NCBI GenBank assembly: GCA_036186865.1
Contig: AP025065.1
Coordinates: 8,650,616-8,714,615 of the forward strand
Reading direction: 5' to 3'
DNA from: Eustoma russellianum
Taxonomy: Eukaryota; Streptophyta; Magnoliopsida; Gentianales; Gentianaceae
DNA length: 64,000 bases
Part shown: positions 57,064 to 64,000 of the stretch, one piece after another
Layout of the letters: each line of letters begins with the position of its first letter
Numbering within the stretch: position 1 is the stretch's first letter
Position numbers and translations under genes: made by a program
The notes under the pieces: generated by a model
Seen by the model: the letters and a program-made list of their open reading frames with translations, nothing else
Database searches by the model: none
Told to the model about the DNA's origin: nothing

Positions 57064-59363
57064 AATCAACTTGGTAAGACAATTAAAACGCTTCGATCAG
57101 ATCGAGGTGGTGAATATTTGAGCCAAGAATTTGACCAACATCTTAGAAATTGTGGAATCGTTTCACAATTGACTCTTCCAGGAACTCCACAATGGAATGT
57201 GTTTCTGAAAGGAGAAATCGAACTTTATTAGATATGGTTCGATCTATGATGGGTCAAGTAGATCTTCCTCTATCTTTTTGGGGTTATGCCTTGGAGACAG
57301 CTGCATTCATTTTAAACCGTGTACCATCTAAAGCGGTTGAAAAGACACCATATGAGATGTGGACTCGTAAGAGACCCAGTTTGTCTTTTCTTAAGATTCG
57401 GGGTTGTGAAGCTTATGTGAAAAGATTAGTGTTAGATAAGCTAGCTCCAAAGTCTATCAAATGTATTTTTGTGGGGTATCCTAAAGAAACTAAAGAACAC
57501 TATTTCTATATTCCCTCAGAGGACAAAGTGTTTGTTGCTCGAAATGGAGTCTTTTTAGAAAAGGAGTTTCTCTCTAAGAGAACTAGTGGGAGTATAGTAC
57601 AACTTGAGGAAACTCAAGTTCCACAAGATATCATTGAACCGTATTTAGAGACAATTTCAGAACCACAAACAGTTGTGGAGCCTGAAAATGTAACACAAGT
57701 CCAACGCAGATCTGATAGGATACATCGTCAGCCAGAGAGATATGGATTTCTTGTGACTGATGATAGTGAAGTTATGCTCATAGATCAAGACGAGCCTACT
57801 ACCTATCAGGAAGCTGTGTCAGGTCCAGATTCAGAAAAATGGCTTGGAGCCATGAATTCTGAGATGCAATCCATGTTTGATAACCAAGTTTGGTCTTTAA
57901 TTGATCCTCGAGAGGGTATTAAGACCATTGGTTGCAAATGGGTTTTCAAGAAGAAAACTGACATGGATGGAAATGTGCAAACCTACAAAGCAAGGCTTGT
58001 TGCTAAAGGTTTCAAGCAAACTCATGGTATATACTATGATGAAACCTTTTCACCAGTTGCTATGCTTAAATCTATTAGAATTCTCCTTGCCATTGCAGCA
58101 TACTATGATTATGAGATATGGCAGATGGATGTCAAAACTGCTTTTCTTAATGGAAATTTACTTGAGGATGTGTACATGACACAACCTGAGGGTTTTGTAA
58201 ATCCTGAGAATTCAAAGAAGGTTTGCAAGCTTCAAAGGTCCATCTATGGATTGAAGCAAGCATCTCGAAGATGGAATCTTCGTTTTGATGAAACAGTTAA
58301 GAACTTTGGTTTCATCAAGAATGAAGATGAACCTTGTGTTTACAAGATGGTTAGTGGGAGTGCAGTAGTGTTTCTGGTCTTATATGTGGATGACATATTG
58401 CTTACTGTGAATGATATCCCTACCTTGCAAAAGTTTAAGGCTTGGTTAGGGAATTCCTTCTCAATGAAAGATTTGGGAGAGGCTACCTATATCCTTGGTG
58501 TCAAGATCTATAGAGATAGATCTAAAAGGACAATAGGCTTGAGTCAGAGTACATACATAGATAAAATGTTGAAGAGGTTCAACATGCAAGAGTCTAAGAA
58601 AGGATTCCTGCCTATGTCTCATGGCATTCATCTTAGCAAGAATCAATGTCCTCGGACATCTGATGAGCGAGATTGAATGAATAAAATTCCTTATGCTTCT
58701 GCTATAGGATCAATCATGTATGCCATGTTATGTACTAGACCAGATGTCTCATATCCATTGAGCACAACAAGTAGATATCAAGCTGACCCCGGTGAAGGTC
58801 ACTGGACAGCTGTCAATAATATTCTTAAGTACCTCAGAAGGACTAAAGATGTATTCTTGGTTTATGGAGGTTTGGATGACGAGTTAGTTGTAAATGGTTA
58901 CACAGATGCTAGATTCCAAACCGACATAGATGATTTCAGATCGCAGTCCGGTTTTGTATTCACATTGAATGGTGGAGCTGTTAGTTGGAAGAGTTCAAAA
59001 CAAAGCACTGTGGCTGATTCTACAACAGAGGCTGAGTATATAGCAGCATCAGATGCAGCTAAAGAGGCAGTTTGGTTGAAGAAGTTCATCACTGAGCTAG
59101 GAGTGGTACCTAGCATTGCAAATCCTGTGGATATTTATTGTGACAACAATGGTGCCATAGCACAAGCAAAAGAGCCTAGGTCTCATCAGAGATCTAAACA
59201 TATACTCAGGCGGTACCATCTCATTCGAGACATCATCGATAGAGGAGATGTAAAGATATGCAAAGTTGACACAAACGATAACATAGCGAATCCATTGACT
59301 AAGCCTCTCTCACGGGTCAAGCATGATCAGCACACTAGATCTATGGGTCTCAGATATTTGTAG
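57064..59363 (+). pseudogene. Element C integrase C-terminus, RT and RNase H
   Basis: Integrase second Asp RSDRGGEY near 57094; a missing base near 57193 (PQWN then a shift) puts the third residue (VSERRNR) in a new frame. That frame is open to 58673: FVGYPKE motif, RT with IGCKWVFKKK, MDVKTAFLNG, YGLKQASRRW and YVDD 58383-58394. TGA at 58674-58676 replaces an Arg codon; RNase H follows in frame (DFRSQSGFVF, STTEAEYIAASDAAKEA, DNNGAIAQAKEP) to TAG 59361-59363. Three separate breaks make the element non-autonomous. Confidence 0.92.
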
Positions 59364-59383
59364 GCCTAGTGCAAGTGGGCGAT

Positions 59384-60766
59384 TGTTAGTGTATGTGCCC
59401 TAGGCCATGATTTGGATATTTATGTTATGCATTTATTATTAATAAAAGAGGTTTTATTATCATTATTGTTGGTTAGTATGTTACACAATTTTGATATATG
59501 TCCCTGATTCATTATTGTTATAGAGATAAAATAATTTATAATCAGTATGAGTATTGATTTGATAATCATGAAATGATTATGTGTATGGTGATACGAATCA
59601 ATCTCATAGATACTTGTTAGAGAACAGTGTATTGGATAGACCCATCATGAGATTACTACATGGATTAGCGTCATAAGTAAATCTCATGATAGTCATGTTT
59701 TAATCCTTTGACTTGAGATTGTCATAGTTTCCAACATAAGGACTATTATATTTTGACATGACCAAATGTTATCCGTAACTGGATAATAATAAAGGTCATG
59801 ATTGAATGCGATAGAAATTTTGTAGAGGATATTGAACAATCAAGAAAGAATTTGTCCCTCTCTTTTGAGAGAGATATCTTTGGGCCCCTCGATTAGTGAG
59901 ACTGTGAAATGCATGGCCGTGCTCAAATGAATTGATAGTGTGATCAATATCATTTGTTTTATCAGTCTACTTAGAGATCGAGTAATCATATGTTTGAACA
60001 ATATAAGTATGACGCTGACCATGACTTATGTTCAAACTAGATATCATGTGACAAAGGGATTAATGCATGTACTATTATTAGGCTAGTTGGACTTTACTCG
60101 TATTAATTGGGTAGTTGTAATGCCTTGCTAGAGGCCAATTACGACTTGTTGGTTTAATAGCGATTTAATCAACTGCCAATTAATATGGGCTTATCGGGTC
60201 ACACACAAGAATGCGTATGGCCGAGATTAATAATATTAATAATATTAATATTGGATATTAATTATTATTATTATTTTTGTTATATATATATATATATATA
60301 TATGTTGTCGGATAATAATGAGAGAATCCATATCTGATATGTATTTTGAATATCCTGATAGAATCCATATCTGATATGGATTTTGATTGGCATCAACTAA
60401 TCCGATTAGGACTCGGTTTTTGATGTCCATATATGTGTGTATATATATATCTATGTATCTCGTCCTTAGTGGACAGACGAAAATACACACGAAAACAGAA
60501 AACCCTAGAGCCGTTTTGGAGAAAAGCGAGTTCTCTTAGCCGCGTCGTTCAAGAGCTAGCACTCCGGACGGAAGCATTCGTGTGGATACTGACAGAGGGT
60601 TCGTGATTTCGCACCTCTTCCACCTGCGGATTTCGATTCTTTAGAGGTAATTCTTGTGTTTCTTTCATCGATTAAACGAACAACATGGATCATTGGTAGG
60701 AAATCAGAGATCAAGTTTTGTTTTTCCGCTGCGCGTTTTGCAGTGATCATTTCGGATTTCCTAACA
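59384..60766 (+). repeat. Element C 3' LTR (uninterrupted)
   Basis: TGTTAGTGTATG to TTTCCTAACA, 1,383 bp, preceded by a short purine-rich stretch (GTGCAAGTGGGCGAT) acting as polypurine tract. It has a bare 23-bp TA run at 60281-60303 where the 5' copy carries three LINEs, so it gives the unoccupied state of the site. Followed by the GCCTA duplication. Confidence 0.95.
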
Positions 60767-62611
60767 GCCTACACTTAGGTTCATAATAAGTTTGATGCTT
60801 TTTATTATATCTAGTTGTATTTGTATATATATAGGCATAATTTCTAGGTTGTCTAGATGCAAAGTTTTACCTAGTTGCATGTTTGTATGTGGGTGCATGT
60901 TGCATTTTTGCCTACAATGAACAGAAAGAGTAGAAGAAGATGCAGCAGGCAAAGTTGATTTCATTGTATTATATGGCAACTTTGTACTAGATGAGACAAA
61001 CTTAGTCTTTTTATCTACTCTTACATTTTCTTCTTTATAGCCTAACTTGGTTTTATCATTTCCATACTTTTGTGATGATATTAGTGCATCTAACATATTA
61101 GCACCCGATTTAAACTGTTCTAACATTTTTTCTAAGTTTAGTTTAGAAGACTTAAGTTTTACTATCTCATTTTCACAACTTTCTAACTTAGACTTTAACA
61201 TACTATTTTCCGTTTTTAACTTTTGTTCATTTTTCCTAAGTGATTCAATGTTAATCTCTAAAGAATCAAGAGTATTAGTAGATTCTTGTTTAAAAGACTC
61301 TAATTGATCGGAAAATTCCAAGTTGGACGTCTTCAACTTGTCATTTTCTTCAATTAGTTTCTTCTTTTCTTTAGAGAGCCTATTACAGTGATCATGCATT
61401 CTTAATTACTCTTCATACATTTCATCAAATGTCATGTCACTATCAGAATCATCATCAGAAGAAGAACTTACCTCGTTGGATACGAAGCAGACTTGAGCTT
61501 CCTCAGTGTCAGATTCTGAGTCGGATGAGTCGCTCCATGTGCTCACCTTCATTGCTCGTTTGCCTTTCTTTGACTTGGACCCTTTTGCCTTAGTTGTTTG
61601 TGCCTCCTTGTCCTTGGCATGTTTATTATTGTTGTTATTATTATTTTTCTTTGTTGGGAAATCATATGAGATATGTCCTTTTTGACCGCATTAGTAGCAC
61701 TTTAACTCTTTATTATACCATTTGTTGTTGTTAGAGTTATTTTTCTTAGATTGAGAAAAAGAAGAAGAAGAAGAAGAACTTTGTTCATTCCTATTTGGAC
61801 GTTTGAAAAACTTTCTAAGTTTTCTAGCTATTAATATCAAGTCATCGTCTAATTCAGTATCACTATTACTATCATCATTATTTGTATGTGTTTCAGTTGT
61901 TTTGAAAGCTATTGACTTACTGGATGATTTAGATGACTCGGACTTCCGTTGGTTTAGCTTTACCTCATATACTCTTAGTGAGCCTATCAATTCGTCCACT
62001 TTTGTGATCGATTTCGTTTATTCAATCGCCATGACCTTTGGATCCCCTTCAGCAGGAAGGCTTTGCAACACCTTTTGCACCTTCTCGTTGTCGGTGAATG
62101 ATTTTCCTAAAGCTTCAAGGGCATTGAAAATATTAGTAATTCTCAAATCCATAGATGTTATGGATTCGTTCGGCAACATTTTGAAAGATTCTAATTCAGT
62201 CATAAGCATGTTTATTTTTGATTCTTTTACACCGCTTGTATCTTCATGCTTTAATACAAGTGATCTTCACATGTCGTGTGCTCTTGTGCAATTTGAAACA
62301 TATCCTGCTTGAGAAGTCGTAAGTCCATTCAAAAGTAATTGCATAGCTTTAGCATTCATGAATATTTTCTTTTTATCTTCCGATGACCATTCACTTTAAT
62401 ATTTTTCAACTTCATGAGTGACTCCACTAAATTGTACAACTTTCATTGGAATGTACGGTCCATCTTCAACTATAGACTATAAATCGATGTCTATAGCCAT
62501 TAAGAATAGCCTCATCCTTAGTTTCCAATGAACAAAATTATTACCATCGAAAAGAGGAGGACGTTGTGTGGACATACTTTCCAACTCACCTTTGTGAGAA
62601 ACTATTGCCAT
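60767..62611 (-). pseudogene. Element A gag, N-terminal and central part
   Basis: On the minus strand, ATG at 62609-62611 begins MAIVSHKGELESMS as in B. Several breaks: TAA replaces Glu in IE-stop-TKS near 62016, TAA sits inside the zinc knuckle (CY-stop-CGQKGHISYDF near 61680-61700), whose last Cys is Phe, and TAA lies near 61402. The coiled-coil region is open from 61399 to 60772. Ser-rich and acidic segments match B. It is cut at 60767 by element C and continues at 31181. Confidence 0.88.
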
Positions 62612-62720
62612 TGTAAATACCTTTGTTCTGAGACTAGCAGGATATTTTGAACTATTGTTTCTTGGCCTTGTATTGTTTGTACGATGTTAAATCTTGCTTC
62701 TTTGAGTAGCGTAAACCTCG

Positions 62721-62731
62721 ATCTGATACCA
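62721..62731 (-). other. Element A primer binding site
   Basis: The inverse of TGGTATCAGAT lies 2 bp from the LTR end: complementary to initiator-Met tRNA for the first ten bases, then diverging from the AGAGCC seen in B. Confidence 0.8.
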
Positions 62732-62733
62732 AT

Positions 62734-64000
62734 TGTTGGACTGTGTACCTACAATAAACACCACTAGAGGGGGGTGAATAGTGGTTAGCGGAAATTACAC
62801 TACTACCTTTAATTAAAAACCCCTTTGGAAACAGAATCTGAGACTACCTCAGATTCAAAGCCTGCTTTTGAAAAATTCAAATATCCTTGTACACAACTCC
62901 AAAAATTATGAAAGTGTCCAGATTGTAATTTCAATGTGTTAACAAGACTCTGTCCAATAATTAGACAAAAATAAGATCGTTTGACCCTTCAAACAAATAA
63001 AAAGATTCAGATGATCAATCTGGACAGAATTGGACAGAATGTTGCTGATTTTGAAAAACGTGTTTCTCTTTGAATACTCAACCAAAAAGGTTGATCTTTA
63101 TATCAGAACACTCCTTAGGATGTGTAGTTGATGTTTCAAAAAGGCTCTGACCTTAAACAATTCTTGATTAATACAAAATACAAGTTTTCGCAAAACTGGT
63201 CATGGTGTAGCCATAATGGAGCAGTTATCTTGCAAAGACTGAAAAACTAACTTTTCCTTACTCAAATCAAGTGATTCTTATTGAAAATGAAAGGTAACAG
63301 TCTGAAGTATAACTCCACCAAAAATCACGAATTTTGAAAGTGTTTAGCTATTTTTTCAAATTATGAGAAGTTGTGTGAAAACTGTGAAATGAATCACCTT
63401 ACAACAATAACCAAGCTTGATCCTTGAGTTATACACCAAACCTATTCAAGACTTGGATGAACACCTTCTATGCAACACTTAGTTGCAACACCTCTACCTC
63501 CTATTGATGTAGCCTTATAGAATTGGCTAATCAATCTTACAAATAAAGCTCAAGAGGCTTCTAGCTCAACAAATACAAAAAGAACACCTTTGCTACAAAG
63601 AATGAAACAAGAACAACAACAAGAAGATGATAGATAGACAATTCAACAAATGCTTTCAAGTGAGCTTCAAGCGTGTTTCATCTTCTTCACCATTGCCTCC
63701 TATTTATAGTGTGAATTGAGCCTTGGAGATAAGAATGCACATGGGTCACCATCTTCATCATCAAACCCAAGTGTCTTCTCATCATTGGTTGGCCTTGTAC
63801 ACTTGGCAAAATAAGACAACATAATTGGTCCACCTTGGACATCCTTTGTTGGCCGAAAATATACACTTGGAATGGTCTTGAAAACGTGAAGATAAAATAG
63901 TAGGATAATAGCCATAACAACTCCATTATCCCCTCAGCTTCATGGCAAGTTAATAGACATGTGGGAGTTGAAAAATTCAAACCCAAACAGCTCCAAAACT
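62734..64000 (-). mobile_element. Element A 5' LTR, incomplete at the window edge
   Basis: Inverted LTR end starting TGTTGGACTGTG; matches 13651-13838 plus 24705 onwards of the 3' LTR. TATA box inverted at 63701-63708. About 120 bp present in the 3' LTR at 25168-25287 are missing here near 63382. The remaining LTR and the second A target duplication lie beyond 64000. No gene. Confidence 0.92.

Larger units (their letters stand above)
31182..60766 (+). mobile_element. Copia element C, complete with LTRs; hosts L4, L5 and L6
   Basis: The LTRs start TGTTAGTGTATG and end TTTCCTAACA; an exact 5-bp duplication GCCTA lies at 31177-31181 and 60767-60771. It inserted into the gag region of element A. 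Its 5' LTR is split by about 22 kb of LINE DNA (32204-54120) at a TA microsatellite; the 3' LTR is intact (1,383 bp). The internal region, 54608-59383, has gag-PR-IN-RT-RNase H order, so it is Ty1/copia; LTR size, gag type and single weak polypurine tract separate it from the Sireviruses A and B. I cannot fix the lineage name from sequence alone. Confidence 0.93.

Noticed and set aside
1..64000. CRISPR arrays, operons, riboswitches or prokaryotic defence systems
   Set aside because: Repeats are LTRs, LINEs and microsatellites; there is no regular repeat-spacer pattern and all proteins recognised are plant retrotransposon proteins.

Overview
The window is plant nuclear DNA made almost wholly of retrotransposons. 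I found no host gene, tRNA, rRNA, CRISPR array or prokaryotic operon. Evidence for a flowering plant: L1-type LINEs with a DUF4283/CCHC ORF1 and a plant-type RNase H at the end of ORF2, Sirevirus-type Ty1/copia elements (very long LTRs, several polypurine tracts, initiator-Met-tRNA primer site, coiled-coil gag), and AT-rich compound microsatellites. I cannot name the species.

Layout. 1-200: fragment of a reverse-oriented Sirevirus-like LTR. 201-13650: a head-to-tail row of plus-strand LINEs: L0 (3' end only), L1 (1151-6945), L2 (7183-13104) and L3 (13105-13650, cut off). L0/L1 and L1/L2 are separated by TA/CA microsatellites. L3 is interrupted by Sirevirus A, which is reverse oriented and runs past the right edge of the window. 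Its 3' LTR is 13651-13838 plus 24700-27267, its pol is 27637-30856, its gag is split between 30887-31181 and 60767-62611, and its 5' LTR starts at 62734.

A carries two insertions. Sirevirus B (13839-24699, plus strand) sits in A's 3' LTR with target duplication GTCCA. Copia element C (31182-60766, plus strand) sits in A's gag with target duplication GCCTA. The TA microsatellite inside C's 5' LTR holds three further LINEs: L4 and L5 (plus) and L6 (minus). L6 is itself interrupted by a 3,058-bp solo LTR, D (47127-50184, target duplication TGACA). The deepest stack is L3 > A > C > L6 > D, five layers, and three of the junctions have exact 5-bp duplications.

How the parts work. In the LINEs, ORF1 is an RNA-binding protein and ORF2 an endonuclease / reverse transcriptase / zinc-finger / RNase H protein. 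ORF2 starts on the ATGA that also ends ORF1 in L1, L2, L4 and L6. Only L4 has both frames full length; L6 has an intact ORF1. The copia elements encode gag and a protease-integrase-RT-RNase H polyprotein. All three (A, B, C) carry nonsense codons or frameshifts and look non-autonomous.

Most interesting signals: (1) a LINE lineage that repeatedly sits in TA microsatellites, with an unoccupied counterpart in C's 3' LTR; (2) an RNA hairpin near the LINE 3' end that keeps pairing by compensatory changes across five copies; (3) variable numbers of further hairpin modules in the LINE 3' UTR; (4) two in-frame stops between gag and pol kept in both A and B; (5) mosaic divergence between B's two LTRs. 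Boundaries inside microsatellites are uncertain by tens of bases.
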